NCBI GenBank assembly: GCA_003229495.1
Contig: QIEB01000487.1
Location: forward strand, 1-24,159
Length of the DNA: 24,159 nt
Origin: Flammeovirgaceae bacterium
GTDB taxonomy: Bacteria > Bacteroidota > Bacteroidia > Cytophagales > Cyclobacteriaceae
Direction: 5' to 3'
The translations under genes and the position numbers were made by a program. The notes under the pieces are model-generated. The model did not search any database. It was given only the letters and a program-made list of their open reading frames with translations, and had not been told where the DNA came from. Shown here piece by piece: positions 1 through 8,160 of the stretch. How positions within the stretch are numbered: the first letter of the stretch is position 1; every line of letters starts with the position of its first letter.

Positions 1-14
1 AAGAACGAAAAAAA

Positions 15-91
15 CGGGGTGTAGCTCAGCCTGGTAGAGTACTGCCTTCGGGAGGCAGGAGCCGAGAGTTCGAATCTCTCCACCCCGACCA
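15..91 (+). tRNA. tRNA-Pro (anticodon CGG)
   Basis: A complete 77-nt cloverleaf with an encoded CCA end. The acceptor stem pairs bases 15-21 (CGGGGTG) with 81-87 (CACCCCG), followed by discriminator A88 and CCA at 89-91. The anticodon stem pairs 42-46 (CTGCC) with 54-58 (GGCAG) around loop TTCGGGA, which places anticodon CGG at 49-51, reading proline codon CCG. The T-arm GAGAG-TTCGAAT-CTCTC is perfect. It is the only plus-strand gene in the window. The stop codon of the last minus-strand gene begins at the next base, so this tRNA marks the downstream edge of the polysaccharide cluster. The 3' half of tRNA genes is a common integration site for islands, but no second copy (att repeat) of this end was noticed in the window. 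Confidence 0.97.
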
Positions 92-829
92 TTATTTAAC
101 CGAAGATCTGGTTTTGTCTTTTTTGAAAATCAGCAATTCATCTCCGAACTGATTTTTCAATCTTTTTGTGGGCGGGCTGCCTACCAGCTTAATAATTTCC
201 TTTTCCTGCCCTTTGTATTTTTTCTTAACACTAATAGCGATATAATCGAAATCCTTTCCTCGATTATTTTTTAATATCCTGTATACATCTTCCCGCCCAT
301 ATGACTGCATACCCGTCCATGATTCTGTAGCAACCCGATTGTACGGATTTCTTCCGGCATAATAAGTTACCGCAATATCAGTACTTAATAATTTTTCATC
401 TGATTTAATCTGTTGTTTTACCCAGAGACCGCCTTCTTTGTAATGATTTTTTCCTGTAAAGGTATTCAGGCTCGGTAGCGAAGCTACAATAATTAAAATA
501 ACCGTCACGGGGAAAAACCACCTGATCATGACATTGCTATTTTTGTTTTCCTTCCAATCCTGGTACATATTAGAAAGAATAAATGGTACTGGTAATAAAA
601 GGGTTAAGCTGAGCGCCAGTGGAAAACGACCGGTAATGAAAAAATATTTTAACAGTGCGCCAGATAAAATTAAGAGCTGAATAATAATAAGTATTATCCA
701 TGCATTCCTGATTCGGTCCTCACGAAATATTACATACTTACGCCAGCTATAAATTAGTACAAACAGGTATGCCAGGGTAATACTTTGAATTACTTCACTA
801 AAAAGTATAATAATTAATGCATGCGGCAA
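92..829 (-). pseudogene. C-terminal part of a frameshifted membrane GT-C glycosyltransferase
   Basis: This frame encodes about 245 residues: several hydrophobic segments in the first 115 residues, then a soluble tail of about 125 residues containing a TDIAVTYYAGRNPYN stretch. That layout matches the last membrane helices and periplasmic C-terminal domain of GT-C (GT39/ArnT-like) lipid-linked sugar transferases. It has no good start of its own: the nominal start is a TTG at 829 directly after an in-frame TGA. It continues in the +1 frame from the gene at 798-1658, and the two overlap by 32 bases. I read the pair as one gene of about 520 codons broken by an indel. The stop (TAA at 92-94) abuts the tRNA-Pro CCA end, so there is no space for a terminator between them. 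GT-C is inferred from topology and motifs; the sugar is unknown. Confidence 0.7.
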
Positions 830-1658
830 TCACGATAACAGGCGCATAATTCCGGGAATATTGCGTAAGCAAGACCCGCATCTGATCCAGGCGATCACTA
901 TAACTTGCGGTAATTCCCTCTATAAATCTTTTTGCAATATCAAATGCACCTTCCACTCCTGAATAATTCGCGTTATTCAGATAACCTCCTGCAAACCACC
1001 ATGCGAAAATTAAAAATATACCAACTAAAACAAGACCGTACAAAGCACTTACCATAGCGCGTCGTGCCTTTGAATCTACCAATACAAACCAGTAAATAAA
1101 TGGCAAACTAATTAATAGTACAACAGCTTCGATACGAAAAAGTGCCGCCACAACTAAAGCTGCAGTCCAAAGAACAGGAAAATACCATGCTGGTTTTACC
1201 AGATGTCTGAAAAAATAAAACAAACCCAGCATGTAAAATGCCAGGTAACCAAAATCACGATTTATAAATGAACGATATCGATTTATACCTGGAAATAAAA
1301 GTATCACAATAACTGCAACAATAAGCACCCGGTGATCCCCACCAAGTAATTTTACAATAGACAAGTAGCTGAGGATTAAGACTATGATCAGAAGAGCATT
1401 AAATATATATGCTGTCAGTTCAGCAGAGAACCCAGCAAAGCTGCTCAGGCCAGCTATCATGAATGAATAAAATGGCCAACGATAAATATTAAATGCATTT
1501 GAATAATTACCCTCTTGCACGGTATCTGCAATTAAAATATATAGAAAACCATCATTGTTTATAACTGGGTCAATATATATACACCATACAGATAACAACA
1601 AGCTTATGCCTATAGCAGGTATGCGAATATCTATTTTATTAAGTTTGGAAAACATCAT
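798..1658 (-). CDS. N-terminal part of a membrane GT-C glycosyltransferase (GT39-like), interrupted by frameshift
   Basis: This piece encodes 286 residues with about 7-8 hydrophobic helices. The first extracytoplasmic loop after helix 1 carries an INNDGFLY acidic motif (residues 34-41), the position of the catalytic Asp in GT-C enzymes that use polyprenyl-phosphate sugars. Later RSFINRDFGY and LFRIEAV motifs also fit the PMT/ArnT-like superfamily. The reading frame ends at 798 in the unexpected tail CINYYTF, while the +1 frame continues as membrane helix in the 92-829 piece. Removing one copy of the ATGC tandem duplication at 817-824 would join IAA to LIIILFSE and rebuild a helix. The product would transfer a sugar on the periplasmic side of the inner membrane, perhaps decorating the lipid-linked polymer. 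If the frameshift is real, this protein is probably non-functional. Confidence 0.72.
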   Translation of the reverse strand: MMFSKLNKIDIRIPAIGISLLLSVWCIYIDPVINNDGFLYILIADTVQEGNYSNAFNIYRWPFYSFMIAGLSSFAGFSAELTAYIFNALLIIVLILSYLSIVKLLGGDHRVLIVAVIVILLFPGINRYRSFINRDFGYLAFYMLGLFYFFRHLVKPAWYFPVLWTAALVVAALFRIEAVVLLISLPFIYWFVLVDSKARRAMVSALYGLVLVGIFLIFAWWFAGGYLNNANYSGVEGAFDIAKRFIEGITASYSDRLDQMRVLLTQYSRNYAPVIVIAACINYYTF

Positions 1659-1701
1659 ACAAACACATAATGGTAAACATCACATAACATTGAAACAACC
1701 T

Positions 1702-2877
1702 TCATGCAGACAACTTTATTTCATACATTTCCATGGTCTGCCCAATGACTTTCTGTTCAGAAAACTCTTTCTGTACAATCTCTCTTCCCCTTGTTCCCAT
1801 TTTTTCTCTTAACTCTTTATTACCAATAAGACTTATCAATGCATCAGACAGTGCCTGTGGGTCCAATGGCGGAACCAGCATGCCATTTTCTCCCTGTCTA
1901 ACAATCTCTCTGCATCCAGACACATCATTTGCGACAATAGGTAGGGCACTTGCTGCTGCCTCAATAAGCACCTTTGGCACACCTTCTCCGTAGATTGTAG
2001 GAAGACAAACGATGTGCACTTCCTTAAACACGTCAGGCATATCTGCTCGCGCTCCCCACCACTCAATATCACCATTCTCCTGCCATTTTCTTAACTGAGA
2101 ACTAGATATAGATGAAGGGTTATCTGCATCCCCCGATCCAACCAAAATAAATCTCGCCCGAATACCTTCTCCTGTTAGTTTTCTGGCTACCCTTACAAAC
2201 TCTCCCACTCCCTTGTCCCACAGCATTCGACCTGCCATCATTACTACCGGTAGATCACTTTTATTTTTTTCTGGCTTGTAGATATCCATATTCACTCCCG
2301 AGCCCATAATTAATCTTAGCTTCTCTTCGTGAATTATTTTCCTATCTACTAATAATTTTTTATCATCACTATTCTGTACTATGGTGTAAGTATTTTTCTT
2401 TCCCAGAAGAATTTTTAGAATTATTTGAATGACAGGCTGAAAAAACCTGGCTAGCTGACTTTTTGAAGTAAATATAAAACCAAGACCCGCCAAAGCATTA
2501 ATTTTCAACGGAACTGAAGTAAATAATGTTGCTATTGAACCATAAACAACTGGCTTTATGGCAACATTATGAACAATATCAGGTTTTATCTCACGGTAAA
2601 TGCGTACTAAATCAATAATAACCTGCAACTCACTAAATAGATTGTTGATGCGTCTGGTCATGACTATTGGTATCAACTTTATATCTGATTCACGAATCAG
2701 ATGTGCGTGACTAGTTACACGAGTTATGACATAAACATCATACCCAGCTTTTTTGGCTGATATAGCCAGTGGCAAACGATGAGAACAAAAGTACCAGTCT
2801 TCGGATACAAAAAAAACCAGTCTCTGTCGGGATTTTACTGAGCGGCTAACCATGCTTGAAACATCAAAACTGTCCAT
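1702..2877 (-). CDS. GT4 glycosyltransferase (PglA-like)
   Basis: A cytoplasmic GT-B retaining glycosyltransferase of about 390 residues, expected to add a sugar from a nucleotide donor to the lipid-linked repeat unit. The N-terminal domain has the FVSEDWYFCSHRLPLA start and an IKPDIVHNVAIKPV segment typical of the PglA/WbnH-like branch, which often transfers HexNAc. The C-terminal donor domain has VVMMAGRMLWDKG and the E-x7-E motif in YGEGVPKVLIEAA. The longest frame starts at a TTG at 2892. I prefer ATG 2877, which has GGGCGGG six bases upstream; ATG 2853 is also possible. Any of these overlaps the end of the upstream amidotransferase gene, which suggests translational coupling. The donor and linkage cannot be read from the sequence. 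Confidence 0.88.
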   Translation of the reverse strand: MDSFDVSSMVSRSVKSRQRLVFFVSEDWYFCSHRLPLAISAKKAGYDVYVITRVTSHAHLIRESDIKLIPIVMTRRINNLFSELQVIIDLVRIYREIKPDIVHNVAIKPVVYGSIATLFTSVPLKINALAGLGFIFTSKSQLARFFQPVIQIILKILLGKKNTYTIVQNSDDKKLLVDRKIIHEEKLRLIMGSGVNMDIYKPEKNKSDLPVVMMAGRMLWDKGVGEFVRVARKLTGEGIRARFILVGSGDADNPSSISSSQLRKWQENGDIEWWGARADMPDVFKEVHIVCLPTIYGEGVPKVLIEAAASALPIVANDVSGCREIVRQGENGMLVPPLDPQALSDALISLIGNKELREKMGTRGREIVQKEFSEQKVIGQTMEMYEIKLSA

Positions 2878-4781
2878 AACTGACCCGCCCAATTATGGTC
2901 GCCAGATAAATGTTCTTTCCAGTATCTCTGTATGACTGAAGAATTAATATAACCTTCTTGATTTAATCTGGATTCATCTAGTAATGACTCACTCCATTCC
3001 CTAAGTGGGCCACGAAGCCATTGACCAATTGGAGGTTGGAACCCCATTTTAGGACGCTCAACTAATTCTTTAGGAATATATCGTCCCAGCAATTTTTTAA
3101 GCAACCACTTTCCATGGCCATTGCGAATTTTCATTTCTTGTGGAAGCTGCCAGGCATATTCTATAAGTCGATGATCCAGAAATGGTGCTCTAGTCTCAAG
3201 GCTCACCCCCATAGAAACTCGGTCTACCTTTACCATAAGATCATCAGGCAAGTACGATTTCTGGTCCAGCAGCATCATCTGTTGCGCAAATCCGGTAAGA
3301 GCTGAAGATGAGCTTAAGTTTGAAAAACATGTTGCAAGCTCACTACCTCCATAGGCAAGTTCATCTACATTCTTCCAGTAAGAAACCATATCAAGAAATC
3401 TGTCTCCTAACCCCTCCCCAACAATTAGTCCGGCAAATTTATGCGCCTTATCACCAGGATTAGCCATGCGAGCGCGCTTTGGAATAAACAGTTCAATCAT
3501 CCCATAAATTTGATCCCACCTACGAGGTGGCACCTGTGTAATCAATTTTGCTAATATCTGTCTTATGTTTTTAGGCACATTATTTGTGACGCGCCACATA
3601 CGGTCTCCCCATAGATAGCGATTATACCCTCCAAACAACTCATCACCCCCATCTCCAGAAAGACAGACTGAAACAGTTTGTTTGGCAACTTTTGAAAGTA
3701 AATAGGTTGGTATTTGAGAAGAATCAGCGAAGGGCTCATCAAAAAGTTGCGGTAATTCCGGTATAACAGCCAGCGCATCACTGGACTGAAGATATACTTC
3801 CGTATGCTCTGTGCCCAAGATTTGCGCCACCTGTTTTGCATATATAGCTTCATTGAAGTTTTCTTCGTGAAAACCGATAGTAAACGTTTGTACCGGTTTA
3901 GTACTTCTTTCCTGCATCAATGCTGTAATCAATGATGAGTCTACTCCCCCTGACAGAAAGGCTCCCAACGGAACATCAGCCATCATCTGGCCAGCAACAG
4001 ATAAGCTCAACTTACTATGTAGCACCTCAAGAACTTCTTCTTCAGAACCATTGACTAATTTACTAGTAGAAATTTCAGCTTGTTTAGTGATATCCCAATA
4101 AGAACGTAATCCTATACTTTTAGTTTCATGTCTGACGGTAGCCATTGAGGCAGGCGGTAATTTTTTTATACCCTTATATATGCAGTGCGGACTGGGTATA
4201 TAGCTAAACCGCTGGAGTAACTTCATGGCACCGCGATCTACTTCGCCTGTAAACTCAGGTATTTTCTTTAATGTTTTTAACTCAGATGTAAAAACAAACA
4301 TATCTCCAACCCAGCCATAATAGAGCGGTTTTTCACCCATTCGATCACGAACCAGATAAAGGTTTTTTGCTGCTCGATCCCAAAGAGCAAAGGCAAACAT
4401 TCCAACTGCCCGAGCCAGTGTTTGCTCTATTCCCCATTTTGCACAGGACTCTAGAAGAACCTCGGTATCTGAATGCCCTTTTAATTGAATTCCATCTTTT
4501 TCAAGAATCCTGGATAACGCAAGACTGTTATAAACTTCACCATTGTAGGTAATAACAAATCTTCCGCACGATGAAATCATCGGTTGCGAACCATTGTCTG
4601 ACAAATCAACAATTGCCAAACGACGATGCCCTAGCGCAACACCATTTTCCTCATCAAGCCAAACGCCTTCACCATCAGGACCTCTATGCTGCAAAGTATT
4701 GCTCATCTTCCTTACCATATCACGCAAATCTGTTGAGCTATTTCGTGATGACTTACTCCATACCCCAGCTATTCCACACAT
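2835..4781 (-). CDS. asnB: asparagine synthetase-type glutamine amidotransferase
   Basis: A class II glutamine amidotransferase of 648 residues. It starts MCGIAGVW, so Cys2 becomes the catalytic N-terminal Cys after Met removal. The glutaminase domain includes QHRGPDGEG (31-39) and NGEVYN (80-85). The synthetase domain has the ATP PP-loop SGGVDSS (277-283) and the late APFLDHRLIEYAW and PKMGFQPPIGQW motifs. In O-antigen and capsule clusters such AsnB homologues are thought to amidate carboxyl groups of uronic or nonulosonic acid residues rather than make asparagine. Here the neighbours are glycosyltransferases and the cluster makes an acidic sugar, which fits that role. Its ATG shares one base with the stop of the upstream methyltransferase gene (TAATG), so the two are translationally coupled. 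The family call is firm; the substrate is inferred. Confidence 0.93.
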   Translation of the reverse strand: MCGIAGVWSKSSRNSSTDLRDMVRKMSNTLQHRGPDGEGVWLDEENGVALGHRRLAIVDLSDNGSQPMISSCGRFVITYNGEVYNSLALSRILEKDGIQLKGHSDTEVLLESCAKWGIEQTLARAVGMFAFALWDRAAKNLYLVRDRMGEKPLYYGWVGDMFVFTSELKTLKKIPEFTGEVDRGAMKLLQRFSYIPSPHCIYKGIKKLPPASMATVRHETKSIGLRSYWDITKQAEISTSKLVNGSEEEVLEVLHSKLSLSVAGQMMADVPLGAFLSGGVDSSLITALMQERSTKPVQTFTIGFHEENFNEAIYAKQVAQILGTEHTEVYLQSSDALAVIPELPQLFDEPFADSSQIPTYLLSKVAKQTVSVCLSGDGGDELFGGYNRYLWGDRMWRVTNNVPKNIRQILAKLITQVPPRRWDQIYGMIELFIPKRARMANPGDKAHKFAGLIVGEGLGDRFLDMVSYWKNVDELAYGGSELATCFSNLSSSSALTGFAQQMMLLDQKSYLPDDLMVKVDRVSMGVSLETRAPFLDHRLIEYAWQLPQEMKIRNGHGKWLLKKLLGRYIPKELVERPKMGFQPPIGQWLRGPLREWSESLLDESRLNQEGYINSSVIQRYWKEHLSGDHNWAGQLWTVLMFQAWLAAQ

Positions 4782-5677
4782 TATCTATTTTTCACAAAAT
4801 AATTTTCTTCTACCGGGACAAGAACTATCTCAAATTCCCGCACACGTAATTCTTTTTCTGAAAATTTCTGAAATTGTTTAGCTAATGCTGTCTTTGGTAA
4901 AGGCAAACTATCCCACATAAATTTTTTAAGCTGTGCAATTTTGAACCCGGCACATTCAAATTTTTCTATTATTTCAGACATTCTCAGTCGATTTGTATAT
5001 AAACCTGAGTTTTTAATAATTTTTCTTTCCCAATTTCTTTCATTAAATCGAAGATTATTAAGGCTTGCTCCAAGATGATCCTTGAGGTCAATACTATGTG
5101 AGCTTACTCCATGTGGTTTAATTATACGCTTCATTTCCCTGGCTAATTTAGAGAAATCAGTCCTTGCTATATGTTCCAGGACTACACTGGACCATATAAA
5201 ATCGATACTATCAGTTTCAATTTTTGCCATAGACTTTACTCCATTCTTTAAATAAACGAAGTTACATACCTCAAGAAATTCGCTAAATGTCTGACATCTC
5301 TCAATCTCCGGCACATTAAGTCTCTTGTTACCCAGCTCGACTGCTAATTTTTTGTATGGCTGTATATCTTTTTGCACATAACTTCCGTTATCTACAAAAT
5401 AACATTTTGTGGCGCCGCAAGATTTTGCTACCAAACCAGCTAAAAGAGAGTCTCCTGGCCCTATCTCCAGATAAGTAAACTCTGACGGAATTTTTTGGTA
5501 CAGCATTGCTTTCTTAAAATTACTCTCAAATGAGATACGTGCGTGTTGACCCTGAAGCATATCTCCATGCTTGAACAACCCAAGCCGTCTCCATACTGAA
5601 TAGCTTATAGGTAGTCGTGCTAAAATTAATTTAGCAGCAAGCTTAACCCACCATGGCATCGCTCTTACTATATCCAT
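4781..5677 (-). CDS. class I SAM-dependent methyltransferase
   Basis: A protein of 298 residues with a Rossmann-type methyltransferase core. The SAM-binding motif I is YLEIGPGDSLLAG (about residues 69-81), followed by an acidic strand end in YFVDNGS and a motif IV-like DFIWSSVVLEHI region. The N-terminal 60 residues are basic and partly hydrophobic (MPWWVKLAAKLILARLP), which could associate with the membrane surface. No cysteine-rich zinc module is present, unlike the other two methyltransferases in the cluster. It probably methylates a hydroxyl of a sugar in the glycan or its lipid-linked precursor; this is inferred from context. Its stop overlaps the start of asnB by one base (TAATG). The target is unknown, and a non-sugar target is not excluded. 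Confidence 0.82.
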   Translation of the reverse strand: MDIVRAMPWWVKLAAKLILARLPISYSVWRRLGLFKHGDMLQGQHARISFESNFKKAMLYQKIPSEFTYLEIGPGDSLLAGLVAKSCGATKCYFVDNGSYVQKDIQPYKKLAVELGNKRLNVPEIERCQTFSEFLEVCNFVYLKNGVKSMAKIETDSIDFIWSSVVLEHIARTDFSKLAREMKRIIKPHGVSSHSIDLKDHLGASLNNLRFNERNWERKIIKNSGLYTNRLRMSEIIEKFECAGFKIAQLKKFMWDSLPLPKTALAKQFQKFSEKELRVREFEIVLVPVEENYFVKNR

Positions 5678-5740
5678 TTCAATTTCAATAGTGTTTCCTG
5701 TTGTGGATACATATAATTTAAATACTTTTCCTGTTTTATT

Positions 5741-6874
5741 TTATTCGCGGTGCATCATATTTGAAACTAGATTTAAAGCTTTGCTAACACGCACTGAAAT
5801 ATTTTCCCAACCTAGATCTGTTTTTGCGGTACTAATAGCACCGCTTGATAACTTCTTATAAACGTTAGGATTCTTAATTAAATTCTCAATGCTATCCACT
5901 AAATACCTTGAACCAACGCCTTTTGTTACTAAGCCAGTTTCACCGTCAATAACCTGCTCTTTTAATCCACTTACCGGTGTAACAACTACTGGCATGCCAG
6001 CTGCGTAAGCAATTGGTATAACGCCTGACTGACTCGCTTCACGATAAGGAAGCACACAAAGGTCGCTATTCTTGAAAATGCCCTCTATCTCTGACTCCTG
6101 AATCCATCGATTTGTTAAATTAACACCCCTCAACCCACTCAGCCTGCTTTTGTATGGCTGTATATTCCCATCTCCTACAATCTCCAACACCAATAATGGA
6201 AATTTCTTTTTTAATTCCTGAAAAGCTTCGAGCAAAATATCCAGCCCTTTATAAGACAAAATACGTCCGAAAAATAATAGGCTAATAGGCTTTTCGCAAG
6301 AAATTGTGCGCGGTTTTTTGGCTTTGAAGTATTCGAATACTCCATGGGGAATGGTAAACATGCGATCTGATGGATAAGAGTACTTTTGTGATAATTGTTT
6401 ACTAACTGAGTTAGTTAATGTAATAACAGCATCTGATTGCTTAATATCCTCAGAAAGAAGAAAGCTTCGTGCCATATTATTTTCTCCTGGGTGTGGTTCT
6501 GCATCGTGTACCACTAGCATATAACGCGCTTTTGTTTTTTTAATCATTCTTGCAACCACTGAATTCCAGATATGATTCATCGAGCACAAAACGATATCTA
6601 TTTCATTCTTTTGTATATATTTTTTTATCTTATGGCAAATTACAGGTAACTTTAGAGAACTTATTAGTAACGTAGCCAGGCTATCATAAGTCGTAACGTG
6701 AATTCCTGGTAATTCAAGATCGATTGATTCCTGAAATAATTCAGACTGCCGTGACAGTGATAAATGTAATTCTATCTCACTGTGCTTTGATAATTCTTTA
6801 ATAAGCTCAAGAGTGTATCGTGGGCCGCCTCCTCGTCGCCCCCAAAACCATACTAATACTCTTAACTTCTTCAC
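5741..6874 (-). CDS. GT4-family glycosyltransferase
   Basis: A cytoplasmic GT-B glycosyltransferase of 377 residues. The N-terminal acceptor domain opens MKKLRVLVWFWGRRGGGPRY, with a glycine-rich loop for binding. The C-terminal donor domain has LLFFGRILSYKGLDILL, then LEIVGDGN and PYREASQSGVIPIAYAAGMPVV. The usual second Glu of the E-x7-E motif is replaced in this last stretch, a variant found in one GT4 branch. The gene lies directly downstream of the decayed IS3-family remnant at 6906-7228. It therefore sits at a junction between the left part of the cluster and the deacetylase/formyltransferase cassette. The donor sugar is unknown. Confidence 0.88.
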   Translation of the reverse strand: MKKLRVLVWFWGRRGGGPRYTLELIKELSKHSEIELHLSLSRQSELFQESIDLELPGIHVTTYDSLATLLISSLKLPVICHKIKKYIQKNEIDIVLCSMNHIWNSVVARMIKKTKARYMLVVHDAEPHPGENNMARSFLLSEDIKQSDAVITLTNSVSKQLSQKYSYPSDRMFTIPHGVFEYFKAKKPRTISCEKPISLLFFGRILSYKGLDILLEAFQELKKKFPLLVLEIVGDGNIQPYKSRLSGLRGVNLTNRWIQESEIEGIFKNSDLCVLPYREASQSGVIPIAYAAGMPVVVTPVSGLKEQVIDGETGLVTKGVGSRYLVDSIENLIKNPNVYKKLSSGAISTAKTDLGWENISVRVSKALNLVSNMMHRE

Positions 6875-6905
6875 TAATGATCCTAGCTTCTTCTAGTAGG
6901 TTTTG

Positions 6906-7228
6906 TTAACTCGCCAAACACTTTTCTTGGATCCTATCACTGACACATTCAAGCGGCTTTAAGTAAGTGAGATCCATGAGCCTCAATCATGCTGATAGCG
7001 GTAGTCCCGGTAGCAAACCGGGATATACTGATTAAGCATCATCTGTTTAAGATGGCATGGCGTCTGTCTTTCAGTGCCTGTCGCCTTTGATGGCAACCAG
7101 CGCCTCCTTAACTATGAACCCCAGTAAATAGTTATGTCTTTTGAATTTCATTTTTATCTCCTGTGGCTAATATAAAATACCTCAGGAATGTCACCTAAGC
7201 TGCTGTCTCATTCTCGAGGTCCACTTCT
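6906..7228 (-). mobile_element. decayed IS3-family insertion sequence remnant (copy A)
   Basis: This gap of over 300 bases holds an insertion-sequence remnant on the minus strand. From about 7228 downward it has a terminal segment (AGAAGTGGACCTCGAGAATG) and a leader, then a good ribosome site (AGGAGA) and an ATG at 7151. The frame reads MKFKRHNY..FIVKEALVAIKGDR, matching the N-terminus of IS3-family OrfA proteins (KRHSPEFKAKVALEAIKGDR type), and stops at 7071. Further on, bases 7025-6950 in another frame read YPGLLPGLPL..LMDLTY, resembling the OrfB region before the first catalytic Asp (YPYLLRGL..VWAMDITY). The remnant is thus an OrfA start joined to an OrfB scrap by internal deletion. The terminal and leader part repeats at 9178-9265. 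The exact left limit is uncertain. Confidence 0.78.
7141..7228 (-). repeat. direct repeat of IS3-family left end, unit 1 (unit 2 at 9178-9265)
   Basis: About 88 bases covering the IS terminus, the untranslated leader, the ribosome site and the first codons of OrfA recur at 9178-9265 in the same orientation. By eye roughly four of five bases agree, with long identical stretches such as CTCAGGAATGTCACCTAA. The two units are about 2.0 kb apart and enclose the deacetylase and formyltransferase genes. The divergence indicates that the two insertions are old or came from related but different IS copies. Confidence 0.85.
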
Positions 7229-8158
7229 ATATTCCATGGAAGAACCATGAGGAAACTCATTGCAATCAAAACGAGGCAACGCTTGTCTCCGATTCGCCAA
7301 GTCCTCTTGATTAATATCTCTTGATTCGACGTTAAATGAGAAGTGACAGCCATTCTTTTCGAGTAACCTTTCTGTCTGGGAGGTGAATGTGTGGAAACCA
7401 CCATAAGGATAGCAAAATGTCTTTATTGTAGACTTCCCTATAATTGACTCAAGCATATCAAACGACTGCACAACCTCCCTTTCCTGATATTCTATAGAAA
7501 GCTTGCTCATAACTGGATGGTTAACAGTATGGCTTCCTAATACCATTCCACTATTGTGCATGTGCTTTAGTTCAGATTTTGTCATGTAAAAATCGTGTAT
7601 CAAGTCACTCTCTTTCGGATAAAAATCGGACATGAGTCGATCAATTACATTCTCCCTATACCTGTAATCGATGAAATAGTTGAGCATTCTCTTTACATAG
7701 TTAGTGCTTGAGTCATTATTCTGTCTACTGTAAGTCTCTGATTGAAACTCTTTGACGCGTTCGAGAGATAGCATATCCTTGGTGAGGATTCTCTGCATGG
7801 CATCCGAGATCGTATTGCCGCCATACTTTCCGATTAGCATATGGATGCGATGAACATCAATGAGTTTGCCCGTGATAAACGGAGATGTTGGGATGTAGAA
7901 AATACCAAAAAGGTCACGTTTTAACAATTCGGGTAGTACATACTGATAATGGTCTTTAAAACCATCATCAAAGGTCAACACCACACCCTTTATTGGTTCA
8001 GCCAATGAGATACATTCTTGAAAATCCATTCTGCTGATAAATCCAAATTCATTCTCAAAATAGTCAAGTTGCTTCACAAAATTATCCACATGGAGATGTC
8101 GGAAATACGGTATGCTATGATTGTCTGGCCTTACGTAATGATACATGATGGCCTTCAT
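7208..8158 (-). CDS. NodB-type polysaccharide/sugar deacetylase
   Basis: A carbohydrate esterase family 4-like protein of about 316 residues. It shows the metal-binding and catalytic motif TFDDG (62-66; Asp64, Asp65), the GSHTVNHP motif (208-215; His210, His214) and the CYPYGG motif (249-254). It begins MKAIMYHYVRPD and has no signal peptide, so it should act in the cytoplasm on a nucleotide or lipid-linked sugar. The start chosen is ATG 8158, which has GGAG five bases upstream; a GTG at 8164 overlaps the formyltransferase stop (GTGA). Its last six or seven residues (RSGPRE and nearby) are encoded by the end of the IS3-family remnant, so the natural C-terminus has been replaced. With the upstream formyltransferase it may swap N-acetyl for N-formyl; that role is inference. 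Confidence 0.86.
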   Translation of the reverse strand: MKAIMYHYVRPDNHSIPYFRHLHVDNFVKQLDYFENEFGFISRMDFQECISLAEPIKGVVLTFDDGFKDHYQYVLPELLKRDLFGIFYIPTSPFITGKLIDVHRIHMLIGKYGGNTISDAMQRILTKDMLSLERVKEFQSETYSRQNNDSSTNYVKRMLNYFIDYRYRENVIDRLMSDFYPKESDLIHDFYMTKSELKHMHNSGMVLGSHTVNHPVMSKLSIEYQEREVVQSFDMLESIIGKSTIKTFCYPYGGFHTFTSQTERLLEKNGCHFSFNVESRDINQEDLANRRQALPRFDCNEFPHGSSMEYRSGPRE

Positions 8159-8160
8159 AA

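Noticed and set aside
798..829. Programmed +1 frameshift at TTT TAG in the GT-C gene
   Set aside because: There is no upstream stimulatory Shine-Dalgarno-like element and no family precedent; a 4-base tandem duplication a few bases earlier explains the break better.
1555..2075. Small plus- and minus-strand frames of 60-90 codons inside the left-end genes
   Set aside because: They lie fully inside or across strongly supported genes in other frames and have no ribosome sites or family motifs.
7005..7023. Perfect 7-base-stem hairpin (TCCCGGT, loop of five, ACCGGGA), possible terminator
   Set aside because: No T-run follows on either strand and it lies in the OrfB-like scrap of the IS remnant; it is probably chance or an old IS feature.
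7195..7404. Overlapping 69-codon minus-strand frame at the end of the deacetylase gene
   Set aside because: It overlaps the deacetylase in another frame and runs into the IS terminus; its composition has no recognisable motif.
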